Assembly: GCA_041397525.1 (NCBI GenBank)
Contig: JAWKWL010000005.1
Span: 124,001-188,000, forward strand
Direction: 5' to 3'
Length of the DNA: 64,000 nucleotides
Source of the DNA: BOKV01 sp041397525
GTDB lineage: Bacteria > Pseudomonadota > Alphaproteobacteria > Rhizobiales > Rhizobiaceae
Position numbers and translations under genes: made by a program. The notes beneath the pieces were generated by a model, which was not told where the DNA came from, made no database searches, and saw only the letters and a list, made by a program, of their open reading frames with translations. Positions 1 through 8,960 of the stretch are shown in pieces. Position 1 is the stretch's first letter. Every line of letters starts with the position of its first letter.

Positions 1-161
1 GCGCCAATCGTCAAGACCTGCCGATGCAGCCCGGCGATGTGCCGGCGACCTATGCTGACATCACCGCCATCCGCCAGGATTACGGCTTTGAACCCAGCAC
101 CGGTCTTGAAGAGGGGTTGACCCGTTTCGTTGGATGGTACCGGCAATATTTCTCGCAATAG
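1..161 (+). CDS. NAD-dependent nucleotide-sugar epimerase, C-terminal end (partial)
   Basis: Only the last 53 codons are present, read in the frame that starts at base 3 and ends at TAG 159-161. The visible tail has the pattern LPMQPGDVPATYAD, then a GF-P-T-L-EGL stretch and a final WY-Y. This is typical of the C-terminus of UDP-glucuronate 4-epimerases and related short-chain dehydrogenase-type epimerases, where MQPGDV precedes a region that contacts the nucleotide sugar. Such enzymes supply galacturonic-acid-type sugars for surface polysaccharide. The start, the Rossmann fold and the catalytic Tyr-Lys lie outside the window, so the substrate cannot be judged. A glycan gene here may be relevant to the glycosyltransferase cluster that starts near 9.7 kb, but 8 kb of other genes lie between. 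Confidence 0.75.
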   Translation, partial: ANRQDLPMQPGDVPATYADITAIRQDYGFEPSTGLEEGLTRFVGWYRQYFSQ

Positions 162-245
162 TCCCGAAGCGATTACCGGTTCGTAACTTGCCAAGGTTGG
201 CTTGCAGTGCCACACATTGGCAAAGATCAAACCGGGAAGGCGGCT

Positions 246-2639
246 ATGACATTGCTTAGACAAACCACGAAAAGGCTGGCGCTACTGATCACCTTGTGCA
301 CGCTTGCATTGGCAGTGCCTGCAATGGCTATGGCCCAGTTGTCCCTGATCAGCGGTGCGGCAAAGTCAGGGGACAAGGAAGCGACCACCATGGCGCAGGA
401 CCTCGCCCCGCTGGTGGACAAGGCCAAGAAGGAGGGGATGAGTGTTGTTGTAATTTCTCCTGCGCCCGCAGCCACCGACGTGGCAGCAGCACCTGAAATG
501 TCGATGACCGAGCAGGGCCTGATGATCCGCAGCAAGGTCAAGGCGATCTTTGCCAACATTCCCAATATCCCGACCCAGTTCATGGCCACGCTTCGCGCTG
601 CAAGTCCTGACGGCACCATGAACTGGCTGTGGTACGCGATTGGCATTGCGGTCGTCGGCCTGGTGATCGGCAACACGATTTCTTGGGGAATGCGCAAGGT
701 CATCCAGCCCTATTTTGCCTATATGTACAGCGAAAATCCCGAAAGCCGGGCCGAGAAAATCGGCTATCTGCTGTTTCGCGCCGGCATGATCGCATTCAAT
801 TGCGCGGTCATGTTCGTTTCCTCGATGCTATTGGCGGTCATCGTCGACTATGGCCATGAACCAAGCCGCACGACGATCATTGCCATTGTGGCAGCCTATG
901 TTTCCTACTGGGTCATTCGTGCGGTGATCCTTTTCAATATCATCGCGCATGACTTGCCCAATCACCGGATGATCAACCTGAGCGATGAACGCGCCAAGAG
1001 CCTGCAATATGACATGCGCAACTCCATGGTTGCCGTCATTATTGCCTTCGCGGTATGCGGCTGGATGGAAAGGCTCGGCCTCGACCGCGACGCCCACAAG
1101 TTGTTCCTGATCTCGGCCATGCTGATTGCAGCACTCATCTTCGGCTATCAGACGATCAAGCATCGCGAAGATCTGCGCTCTGTCATCCTCGGCAAGGGTG
1201 ATGTCGCTTCGAAGCCGTTCATCCTTCGCGCCATTGCGCTGGCCGCACCAGGGCTTGGCACCCTCTATCTCATCGTTTCATGGATCGTCAGCAGTTTCCG
1301 CCTGATCATGGACATGCCAAGCGCCAATCTTCTGGTGGCGGCACCCATGATCGCCTTTTTCGGTGCCCTGCCGATTTACGGCATCCTGCTCATCATCATT
1401 GACAAGATATATCAGGCTCGCCGATATCGCTTTGACATCAAGGTGCGCCATGCCCGCCAGGCCCAGCTGCGTGAAATGGCAGCTGAGCAACAGGCCCGCG
1501 CCGAGGCGCTCGCAGCAAATCCCGAAGCGGAAGCTGACATCGTGGAAAATGTGGCGGCGCTGAAATCCGACGACGGTCATTATCCTGTCTTCAAACCGCT
1601 TTTCCGCCCGGTGCTCGAACAGGCTGCCGCAATCATCGTCTTCTTGATGGCGGCTGGCTATGTGCTTTCTGCCTGGGAAGTGAAGATCGGTGACAAGGGC
1701 AACCCTGTCACGGCATTCATGGATACCCTGACAGTCGCCTTCATCGCATGGCTGCTCTACCGCGCAGTCGTCATTCTGGTCGATAACCGGCTTCGCGAGG
1801 AGACCGGCGCCGATCCATCCAAGGCAATGGACATTGACGACGAACCGGCCGGCCATGGCTCGACCCGTCTGGGCACACTGCTGCCATTGCTGCGCAATGT
1901 TTCCATCACGGCAATAGCCATCATCGCAGGCATGATCGTGATGTCCAACCTGGGCGTTGACATTGCGCCGCTCTTCGCTGGCGCCGGTGTCATCGGTCTT
2001 GCAGTCGGCTTTGGTGCACAGACGCTGATCCGCGATATTTTCTCGGGTGGGTTCTTCCTGTTCGACGACGCCTTCCGCAAGGGCGAGTATATCGAACTGG
2101 GCGACATTCGCGGCACTGTCGAGAAAATATCCCTCCGCTCGTTCCAATTGCGTCACCACAATGGTCCGTTGCATACGGTTCCCTTTGGCGAGATCAAGCA
2201 ACTCACCAACTATTCACGCGACTGGGTCATCATGAAGCTTCCGCTTCGCGTTACCTACGACACGGATGTCGACAAGGTTCGCAAGCTGGTCAAGAAGCTT
2301 GGACAACAATTGCTGGAGCATCCCGATGTTGGCGGCAACTTCATCCAGCCCCTGAAATCGCAGGGCGTGGTGCAGATGGAGGATTCCGCCATGATCATCC
2401 GGGTCAAGTTCATGACCAAGCCGGGTGACCAATGGGTTACACGAAAGGTCGTCTATGCCGCCATCCAGGACCTTTTCCGCAAGGAAGGCATCCATTTCGC
2501 CAATCGTGAGGTGACTGTGCGCATAGCAGACCATGAAAACGGGAAGCTGAACGAACGTCAGCGTGAGGCAGTTACGGGCGCTGCGCGGTCTGTCATTGAT
2601 GAAACTGCCGCAGCCGGTGCGCCGGACGACCGTGGATGA
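246..2639 (+). CDS. Large MscS-family mechanosensitive ion channel
   Basis: This is a mechanosensitive channel of the MscS superfamily, about 797 residues, much longer than the roughly 286-residue E. coli MscS. I chose ATG 246 rather than the in-frame 207 because GGGAAGG lies just upstream and the protein then opens with a signal peptide ending near AMAMAQ. After a periplasmic part, several hydrophobic segments follow (about residues 130-550). The conserved pore and beta domain is clear at about residues 560-680: a Gly/Ala-rich helix containing GAGVIGLAVGFGAQ, then FSGGFF and a GDIRG-V--I-LR motif. Long MscS proteins of this kind act in hypo-osmotic release of solutes, and the large N-terminal part probably tunes gating. 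It stands alone, 84 bp after the epimerase gene and about 190 bp before the transporter operon. Confidence 0.9.
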   Translation: MTLLRQTTKRLALLITLCTLALAVPAMAMAQLSLISGAAKSGDKEATTMAQDLAPLVDKAKKEGMSVVVISPAPAATDVAAAPEMSMTEQGLMIRSKVKAIFANIPNIPTQFMATLRAASPDGTMNWLWYAIGIAVVGLVIGNTISWGMRKVIQPYFAYMYSENPESRAEKIGYLLFRAGMIAFNCAVMFVSSMLLAVIVDYGHEPSRTTIIAIVAAYVSYWVIRAVILFNIIAHDLPNHRMINLSDERAKSLQYDMRNSMVAVIIAFAVCGWMERLGLDRDAHKLFLISAMLIAALIFGYQTIKHREDLRSVILGKGDVASKPFILRAIALAAPGLGTLYLIVSWIVSSFRLIMDMPSANLLVAAPMIAFFGALPIYGILLIIIDKIYQARRYRFDIKVRHARQAQLREMAAEQQARAEALAANPEAEADIVENVAALKSDDGHYPVFKPLFRPVLEQAAAIIVFLMAAGYVLSAWEVKIGDKGNPVTAFMDTLTVAFIAWLLYRAVVILVDNRLREETGADPSKAMDIDDEPAGHGSTRLGTLLPLLRNVSITAIAIIAGMIVMSNLGVDIAPLFAGAGVIGLAVGFGAQTLIRDIFSGGFFLFDDAFRKGEYIELGDIRGTVEKISLRSFQLRHHNGPLHTVPFGEIKQLTNYSRDWVIMKLPLRVTYDTDVDKVRKLVKKLGQQLLEHPDVGGNFIQPLKSQGVVQMEDSAMIIRVKFMTKPGDQWVTRKVVYAAIQDLFRKEGIHFANREVTVRIADHENGKLNERQREAVTGAARSVIDETAAAGAPDDRG

Positions 2640-2735
2640 TGGCAATTTGAGTTACCGGACTTGCTGATTCAGGTTCCGGAAACATTTCTGTCTGTGGAAA
2701 GGCCAAGGAAATTAACATGGCCGTTGTGTTTGAAG

Positions 2736-2751
2736 TGTGACTTGTGTCACT
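2736..2751. promoter_or_regulatory. CRP/FNR-like inverted repeat upstream of the ABC transporter
   Basis: TGTGA-N6-TCACT, nine of ten positions of the classical CRP site TGTGA-N6-TCACA. It lies 82-97 bp before the transporter start codon. It fits catabolite or global control of an uptake operon, but the regulator is inferred from the motif alone. Confidence 0.4.
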
Positions 2752-2794
2752 TTGCGGACATCAGGGTTTGTGTAAACCTCAAGAAAATGACGGA

Positions 2795-2810
2795 CCGCAG
2801 TCAACTGCGG
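2795..2810 (+). promoter_or_regulatory. Leader hairpin just before the ABC transporter
   Basis: CCGCAGT-CA-ACTGCGG is a perfect 7-bp inverted repeat ending 22 bp before the ATG at 2833, immediately upstream of the GTGAGGGG ribosome-binding site. A second repeat, GGTTT-GTGT-AAACC, lies at 2765-2778. It could be an operator or an mRNA stem that modulates translation. No T run follows, so it is not a simple terminator. Confidence 0.35.
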
Positions 2811-2832
2811 ACAGGTGAGGGGCAGTCGGTAC

Positions 2833-4740
2833 ATGGCGGATGAACGCCGGATATTGCTTGAAGTGAAAGACCTGCACGTCGCGTTCGCCATTCAGGGCGG
2901 AACTGTAGAAGCGGTCAAGGGCGTCAGTTTCAAGTTGAGAAGGGGCTCCGTACTGGCCCTGGTTGGGGAATCGGGTTCCGGCAAGTCCGTGATAGCCCAG
3001 TCAATACTTCGCATCCTGCCCAAGAATGGCCGGATCAAATCCGGCCAGATACTGTTCCATGATGAAAAGCGCGGGCCCGAGCCGGTTGATGTTGCTGCGC
3101 TTGGTGACCGCGACCCGTATCTCTACGAAATGCGCGGCGGTCGCATTTCCATGGTCTTCCAGGAGCCGATGACGGCACTTTCGCCGCTGCACACCATCGG
3201 CAACCAGATTGAGGAAGCGCTGCGCCTGCATCACAGGCAATCATCGCAGATGGCGCGGGCCGAGACCGAGGAAATTCTGCGCCTTGTAGGTTTTCCTGAT
3301 CCTGCCAAGGGTTATGAACGTTATCCGTTCGAGCTTTCCGGCGGCCTTCGCCAGCGTGCGGTCATCGCCATGGCGCTGATATGCAACCCTTCGCTCGTGA
3401 TTGCTGATGAACCGACAACCGCACTCGACGTGACGGTGCAAGCGCAGATCCTTCGGCTGATGAAGGAACTGCAGAAGAAGTTCGACACCTCCATCCTGCT
3501 GATCACCCATGACCTCGGCGTGGTTGCCAACATGGCTGACGAGGTTGTTGTTGCCTATCACGGCAAGGTCATGGAAGCTGGTCCTGTTGAGACCATTTTC
3601 CGCAGGCCGGAACATCCCTATCTCAAGGCACTGATGGCGGCTGTTCCGCATTTCGACATGAAGCCCGGCGAGAGGCTTGTATCGCTGCGCGACATGGGCG
3701 GCGAGAGCGCAAGGACCATTGAGGCCATGGCTGACCGCTTCCAGGTTCGCGACGCTGTTCCCGATGGTGTGCCGCATCTTGAGGTGAAGAATCTGCGCAA
3801 GGAATTCATCACCCGCAAGGGAAGCTGGTTCGGCAATGGCGCGGCGAACCGCATTGTCGCAGTCGATGATGTCAGCTTCTCCATCCGCAAGGGCGAATGT
3901 CTCGGACTGGTCGGTGAATCCGGCTCGGGCAAGACCACCGTATCGAAACTGATCATGCGCGCGCTTTCTGCCTCCGCGGGCGAAGTCCGCATGCATACTG
4001 ACGGCAGGATGGTTGATGTCCTGGGGCTGGAGGGTGCGGACCTGCTTGCCTTCCGCCGCAAGGTGCAGATGATCTTCCAGGACCCTTTCTCCTCACTCAA
4101 TCCGCGCATGACGGTGCAGAACATCCTGGCTGAGCCGTTTGTCATTCACGACATTGGTGACGCGGAGAGCCGCACCAGCGAGATCGTCGACCTGATGGCC
4201 CTGGTCGGTCTCGACCCGCGTTTTCTCAACCGCTATCCGCATTCCTTCTCGGGCGGTCAGCGCCAGCGCATTGGCATTGCCCGCGCCCTGGCCCTGCACC
4301 CCTCGATCATGATTTGCGACGAGCCGGTTTCGGCACTTGACGTGTCGGTGCAGGCGCAGATCCTGAACCTGCTCAACGATTTGCGGTCTGAACTCGGACT
4401 TACAAGCCTGTTCATCTCGCACAATCTGGCAGTCGTGAACTATGTAGCCGAGCGCATCGCAGTCATGTGCCGTGGTCGGCTGGTCGAGATGGCACCGCGC
4501 GAGGAATTGTTCGCCAATCCACGCCACCCTTACACCAAGGCATTGCTGGCATCGGTTCCCTATCCCGATCTTGACCGGTTGCTCGAATTCGAAAACATCC
4601 GCTATTCTGGCGCGGATGACACATCTGCATGGGGAAATGCGTTCGTCTCGAGCGAACGCGGAAATCTGGCCGCGATAGAAGTCGGAAAAGAACACTTCGT
4701 CCTGGCTAATTCAAACATCGACATGAGGGAGCTTGCTTGA
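2833..4740 (+). CDS. ABC transporter ATP-binding protein, two fused ATPase domains (peptide/opine type)
   Basis: This is the ATPase of a family-5 (Dpp/Opp-type) importer, with both nucleotide-binding domains in one 635-residue chain, as in YejF or GsiA. The first domain has Walker A GESGSGKS near residue 45, signature LSGGLRQR near 168 and Walker B VIADEP near 188. The second has GESGSGKT near 361, SGGQRQR near 473 and MICDEP near 492. Each domain ends with the HPY-KAL-A-VP tail of the oligopeptide subfamily, which binds peptides, opines or some oligosaccharides through its partner. ATG 2833 is preferred over the upstream in-frame 2815 because GTGAGGGG precedes it. It is first in an operon with binding protein and permeases; its TGA overlaps the next ATG by one base. 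Confidence 0.93.
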   Translation: MADERRILLEVKDLHVAFAIQGGTVEAVKGVSFKLRRGSVLALVGESGSGKSVIAQSILRILPKNGRIKSGQILFHDEKRGPEPVDVAALGDRDPYLYEMRGGRISMVFQEPMTALSPLHTIGNQIEEALRLHHRQSSQMARAETEEILRLVGFPDPAKGYERYPFELSGGLRQRAVIAMALICNPSLVIADEPTTALDVTVQAQILRLMKELQKKFDTSILLITHDLGVVANMADEVVVAYHGKVMEAGPVETIFRRPEHPYLKALMAAVPHFDMKPGERLVSLRDMGGESARTIEAMADRFQVRDAVPDGVPHLEVKNLRKEFITRKGSWFGNGAANRIVAVDDVSFSIRKGECLGLVGESGSGKTTVSKLIMRALSASAGEVRMHTDGRMVDVLGLEGADLLAFRRKVQMIFQDPFSSLNPRMTVQNILAEPFVIHDIGDAESRTSEIVDLMALVGLDPRFLNRYPHSFSGGQRQRIGIARALALHPSIMICDEPVSALDVSVQAQILNLLNDLRSELGLTSLFISHNLAVVNYVAERIAVMCRGRLVEMAPREELFANPRHPYTKALLASVPYPDLDRLLEFENIRYSGADDTSAWGNAFVSSERGNLAAIEVGKEHFVLANSNIDMRELA

Positions 4741-6668
4741 TGTTCGCGTCAAACTGGAAATGGCTGCGTGGGTTTGCAGCTGGCGTCGTGTTCACCTTGG
4801 TTGCGCCGTTAGGATTGGTTCCCGCGGGCACCCAGGCTCTTGCCGGTGAGGCACCTGAACTGGCCAAGCTTGTGGAGGAAGGAAAGCTTCCGCCGCTCGC
4901 CGAACGCCTGCCCAAGCACCCGTTTGTGGTCGACATGGCAGCCGAAAACAAGGAAATCGGCAAATATGGCGGGTCGCTGAAGTTGCTGATGGGCAGCGTC
5001 AAAGACCTTGGCCAGATCACCGTCTACACCTATGCCCGTCTGGTCGGCTACGGCCCGGATATCGAGATCAAGCCGGACATCCTGGAATCCTATGATTCGG
5101 TTGATGACAAGGAATTCACATTCCACATCCGCGAAGGCCACAAGTGGAACGACGGCCAGCCTTTCACAGCCGAGGATTTCCGCTATTTCTGGGAGGACAT
5201 GGTCAAGGACCCCGAACTGGGGCGTGAGGGCGTGCCACAGGAAATGCTGGTCGATGGCGAAGAGCCGAAATTCGAGGTCATCGACCCGCTTACCGTGCGC
5301 TACAGCTGGTCAAAGCCCAATCCGGCTTTCCTGATTGCGCTGGCAGCACCGGCCCCGCTCTACATCTATCGCCCGGCGCACTACATGAAGCAGTTTCATG
5401 CCAAATATGCCGACAAGGCGAAGCTCGATGAAATGGTCGCGGCTGCCAAGGCAGACAGCTGGACAGCGTTGCACACCCGCATGCAGCGGCAGAGGCGGCC
5501 TGAAAACCCTGACCTGCCGAGCTTGCAGGCCTGGTACAATTCCACCCCGTCACCCAGCGAGCGCTATGTCTGGGCTCGCAATCCGTATTTTCACCGTGTT
5601 GATACCGACGGCAACCAGTTGCCCTATATCAACGAGATCGTGATGGACATCGTTTCTGACGAGGTCATTGCTGCAAAGACCGGTGGTGGCGAAAGCGACC
5701 TGCAGGCGCGCTACATCCGCTTCGACAACTTCACCTTCCTCAAGGAGGCCGAAGAAAAGCACGGCTTCCACACCTATTTGTGGTCGACGGGCAAAGGCTC
5801 GCAAGTGGCGCTTTTCCCCAACCTCAATGCGCAGGACACGGTCTGGCGCGGACTGATGCGTGATGTGCGTTTCCGCAGGGCGCTTTCACTGGCGATTGAC
5901 CGCGACGAGATCAACGAAGTGATCTATTTCGGGCTTGCCTCGCCGAGCGCCAACACGGTCATGCCGGAAAGCCCGCTGTTCAAGGAAGAATACAAGGATG
6001 CCTGGTCGGTCCGCGATCTCGACAAGGCCAACCAGTTGCTGGATGAAGCGGGCCTCGGCGCGCGTGACAGCGATGGCGTGCGCCTGTTGCCGACCGGCCA
6101 GCGCGCCGAGATTACGGTGGAAAGCTCTGGTGAAAGCACCGAGGAAACCGATGTGCTGGAACTGATTGCCGACCACTGGTCCCAGGTCGGGATCAAGATG
6201 TTCGTGCGTGCCTCGCAGCGCGACATTTTCCGCCGCCGCGCCTACAACGGTGAAACACTCATGTCCGTATTCTCCGGCATGGACAATGCCATCGCCAATT
6301 CGGAAATGAGCCCGCAGGAAATGGCCCCGACATCACAGCCGCAATTGCAGTGGCCGAAATGGGGTGAGTATCACGACAGCAAGGGCAAGTCCGGCGAGCC
6401 GGTGGACATGCCGGAAGCGCAAGCCCAGCTCGACCGCTACAACGCATGGCTGCTGGCTGGCACCAAGGCCGAGAAGCGCGCCATCTGGCAGGAAATGTTG
6501 CACACCTATACCGACCAGGTATTTACCATCGGCACGGTCAACAATTCCCGCCAGCCGGTAGTTGTTTCATCAAAACTGCGCAATGTGCCGGAAGAGGCGA
6601 TCTACACCTGGGATCCGACAGCATTCTTCGGGGTTTATCGTCCGGACACATTCTGGTTTGCGGAATAG
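4740..6668 (+). CDS. ABC transporter substrate-binding protein, family 5 (SBP_bac_5)
   Basis: This is the periplasmic solute receptor of the importer, about 642 residues. The ATG at 4740 shares one base with the ATPase stop (TGATG) and has GAGGGA upstream. The N-terminus is a signal peptide cleaved near QALA-GE. The body shows family-5 landmarks: a YDSVDDKEFTFHIREGHKWNDGQPFTAEDF stretch in two parts near residues 115-145, and VRFRRALSLAIDRDEI near 375. The opening ELAKLVEEGKLPPLAERLP pattern marks the long SBPs found in alphaproteobacterial importers of unsettled specificity. Those relatives are annotated variously as peptide or oligosaccharide binders, so the ligand is left open. Confidence 0.9.
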   Translation: MFASNWKWLRGFAAGVVFTLVAPLGLVPAGTQALAGEAPELAKLVEEGKLPPLAERLPKHPFVVDMAAENKEIGKYGGSLKLLMGSVKDLGQITVYTYARLVGYGPDIEIKPDILESYDSVDDKEFTFHIREGHKWNDGQPFTAEDFRYFWEDMVKDPELGREGVPQEMLVDGEEPKFEVIDPLTVRYSWSKPNPAFLIALAAPAPLYIYRPAHYMKQFHAKYADKAKLDEMVAAAKADSWTALHTRMQRQRRPENPDLPSLQAWYNSTPSPSERYVWARNPYFHRVDTDGNQLPYINEIVMDIVSDEVIAAKTGGGESDLQARYIRFDNFTFLKEAEEKHGFHTYLWSTGKGSQVALFPNLNAQDTVWRGLMRDVRFRRALSLAIDRDEINEVIYFGLASPSANTVMPESPLFKEEYKDAWSVRDLDKANQLLDEAGLGARDSDGVRLLPTGQRAEITVESSGESTEETDVLELIADHWSQVGIKMFVRASQRDIFRRRAYNGETLMSVFSGMDNAIANSEMSPQEMAPTSQPQLQWPKWGEYHDSKGKSGEPVDMPEAQAQLDRYNAWLLAGTKAEKRAIWQEMLHTYTDQVFTIGTVNNSRQPVVVSSKLRNVPEEAIYTWDPTAFFGVYRPDTFWFAE

Positions 6669-6759
6669 GGCTGGTTTGCAGAATAGGACCGGGTTCGAAC
6701 AACCAGTGACACTGGGCGTCATGGTGCAGTAACGGGCGGTAGAGGGACGGGCGAAAGAA

Positions 6760-7758
6760 ATGCTGGGATACATCATCAAGCGGGCACTCTACATGGTGCC
6801 GACACTGGTGCTTACCAGCATCCTCATCTTCACTCTTATCGAACTGCCGCCCGGTGATTATTTTGAGAGCTACATCACCGAGCTTCTGGCGTCAGGCGAA
6901 ACGGTTGACCCGCAAAAGATCGAATTCCTGCGCCAGGAATACGGTTTCGACCTGCCCGCCTATGAGCGCTATTTCAAATGGGCCTTTGGCCTGTTGCAAG
7001 GCGATCTCGGCTATTCCTTCGAGTACCAGTTGCCTGTAAGCGACGTGATCGGCGACCGCCTCTGGCTGACGATCATCGTGACCTTTTTCACGATCATCTT
7101 CACCTGGGCAATTGCCTTCCCGATTGGCATCTATTCCGCAACCCGCCAGTACAGTTGGGGTGACTACGGCCTGACCTTCCTGGGGCTCTTGGGGCTTGCG
7201 ACACCGAACTTCCTGCTTGCACTTGTCATGATGTATTTCGCCAAGGAGTGGTTCGGCACGTCCATTGGCGGCCTCTATGACAGCGAATATATCGGCCAAC
7301 CGATGAGCTGGGGCAAATTCCTGTCCGTGCTCGAGCATTTGTGGATACCGGTCATTGTGATCGGAACATCCGGCACTGCCGGCATGATCCGCCGGGTGCG
7401 GGCAAACCTGCTGGACGAATTGCGCAAGCCTTATGTGACGACGGCGCGGGCCAAGGGCATGCCGGAATTCCGCGCATTGATGAAGTACCCGTTCCGCATG
7501 TCGCTGAACTTCTTCATCGCCGATATAGGCGGCATCCTTCCCCAGGTTATTTCAGGGGCTGAAATCGTGGCGATTGTCCTTTCGTTGCAGACAACGGGGC
7601 CGCTGCTGATCACCGCGCTTCAGAGTCAGGACATGTATCTCGCGGGTTCGTTCCTGATGTTGCTTGCTTTCCTGACGGTGATCGGCACACTGATTTCCGA
7701 TATTGCGCTGGCCTTCCTTGATCCGCGCATCCGTCTCGCTGGAGGAGTGAGCCGATGA
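6760..7758 (+). CDS. ABC transporter permease, DppB/OppB type
   Basis: This is the first inner-membrane channel subunit of the importer, 332 residues with about six transmembrane helices. The start MLGYIIKRALYMVPTL is the usual N-terminal helix of DppB-like permeases. GDLGYSFEYQ-PV-DVI-DRL near residues 85-105 and the EAA-like loop R-VRANLLDELRKPYVTTARAKGM near residues 215-235 (the ATPase coupling helix) are diagnostic. AAAGAA precedes the ATG. The gap of about 90 bp after the binding-protein gene has no clear terminator, so all four genes are probably one transcript. It overlaps the next permease by ATGA. Confidence 0.92.
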   Translation: MLGYIIKRALYMVPTLVLTSILIFTLIELPPGDYFESYITELLASGETVDPQKIEFLRQEYGFDLPAYERYFKWAFGLLQGDLGYSFEYQLPVSDVIGDRLWLTIIVTFFTIIFTWAIAFPIGIYSATRQYSWGDYGLTFLGLLGLATPNFLLALVMMYFAKEWFGTSIGGLYDSEYIGQPMSWGKFLSVLEHLWIPVIVIGTSGTAGMIRRVRANLLDELRKPYVTTARAKGMPEFRALMKYPFRMSLNFFIADIGGILPQVISGAEIVAIVLSLQTTGPLLITALQSQDMYLAGSFLMLLAFLTVIGTLISDIALAFLDPRIRLAGGVSR

Positions 7759-8960
7759 ACGATACGGGAAGGAACCGGGAAGTGGCCGCAAAACCAGCCA
7801 CCGGCGACAACGGCATTGAACATTATGTCTCGCGCGAGCCGTTCGATGCTGCCGCCATCGAAAAGCTGACGCCGGAACAGGAAAAGATATTCCTCGCCTC
7901 GCAGAAAAAACTGATGTGGTGGAAATTCAGGCGCCACAAGGTTGCGGTTTGGTGCGGCATCTTCCTGCTCTTCATGTTTTTTGTCGTGATCTTTGCCGAA
8001 TTCCTTGCGCCCTACGGCCTGGAAACCCGCAATTCGAAATCGATCTATGCTCCGCCGCAATCCATTCATCTTTTCCATGAAGGCAGTTTTGTCGGGCCTT
8101 TTGTCTATGGTTACAAGACCACGCTCGATCTCAAGACGCTCAAGCGCAATTATGTCGAGGACACGAAAAAGGTTCAGCCGCTGCGCTTTTTCTGTCGCGG
8201 CGATTCCTACGTGTTCTGGGGCCTGGTAGAATCCGACCTGCATCTGGCTTGCCCGGCAGAAAAGGGCGAATTCTATCTGCTTGGTGCCGACCGCCTTGGC
8301 CGTGATGTGTTTTCACGCATGATTTACGGCTCGCGCATCTCGCTGACCATCGGCCTCATCGGCGTGACGATCTCCTTTATCCTCGGCATCGTGATCGGTG
8401 GTCTGGCCGGCTATTATGGTGGCTGGATCGACCTTGTATCGCAGCGCGTCATCGAGGTTATCCAGTCGCTACCCACTATCCCGCTCTGGCTGGCGCTCGC
8501 CGCCATCATGCCCGTGACGTGGAGCCCGATTGTCGTCTATTTCGGCATTACCGTCATTCTCGGCCTGCTCGAATGGACCGGGCTCGCCCGCGCCGTGCGC
8601 TCGAAGCTGCTTTCCCTGCGTGAAGAAGACTATGTGCTTGCGGCAAGGCTGATGGGCGCGCGCCCCGGCCGCATCATCGGTCGCCACCTGATACCGGGCT
8701 TCATGAGCCACATCATCGCTTCTGCCACGATTACCATCCCCACCATGATCCTGGGCGAAACGGCACTTTCCTTCCTTGGGCTTGGATTGCGCTCGCCGGT
8801 TGTCAGCTGGGGTGTGTTGCTCAACGAGGCCCAGAACATCAACGTGGTCGCACTTTATCCATGGCTGATGTGGCCGGTTGTGCCGGTGATCCTCGTGATC
8901 CTCGCCTACAATTTCTTTGGCGATGGATTGCGCGATGCGGCAGATCCTTACAGCACCTGA
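7755..8960 (+). CDS. ABC transporter permease, DppC/OppC type
   Basis: This is the second permease, 401 residues, starting inside the stop of its partner (ATGA overlap), which implies translational coupling. It has a long cytoplasmic N-terminus, a first membrane helix near residues 65-90, a periplasmic insertion of about 100 residues, then GADRLGRDVFSRMIYGSRISL, split over residues 175-195, the hallmark of DppC-type permeases. The coupling loop LREEDYVLAARLMGA lies near 290 and GETALSFLGLGLRSPVVSWG near 335. The large periplasmic insertion resembles YejE-type subunits more than the classic roughly 300-residue DppC. The last 13 bp overlap the convergent cupin gene. Confidence 0.92.
   Translation: MNDTGRNREVAAKPATGDNGIEHYVSREPFDAAAIEKLTPEQEKIFLASQKKLMWWKFRRHKVAVWCGIFLLFMFFVVIFAEFLAPYGLETRNSKSIYAPPQSIHLFHEGSFVGPFVYGYKTTLDLKTLKRNYVEDTKKVQPLRFFCRGDSYVFWGLVESDLHLACPAEKGEFYLLGADRLGRDVFSRMIYGSRISLTIGLIGVTISFILGIVIGGLAGYYGGWIDLVSQRVIEVIQSLPTIPLWLALAAIMPVTWSPIVVYFGITVILGLLEWTGLARAVRSKLLSLREEDYVLAARLMGARPGRIIGRHLIPGFMSHIIASATITIPTMILGETALSFLGLGLRSPVVSWGVLLNEAQNINVVALYPWLMWPVVPVILVILAYNFFGDGLRDAADPYST

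Noticed and set aside
1278..2201. 307-codon minus-strand frame inside the MscS gene
   Set aside because: No ribosome-binding site or domain, and the sense strand is well conserved.
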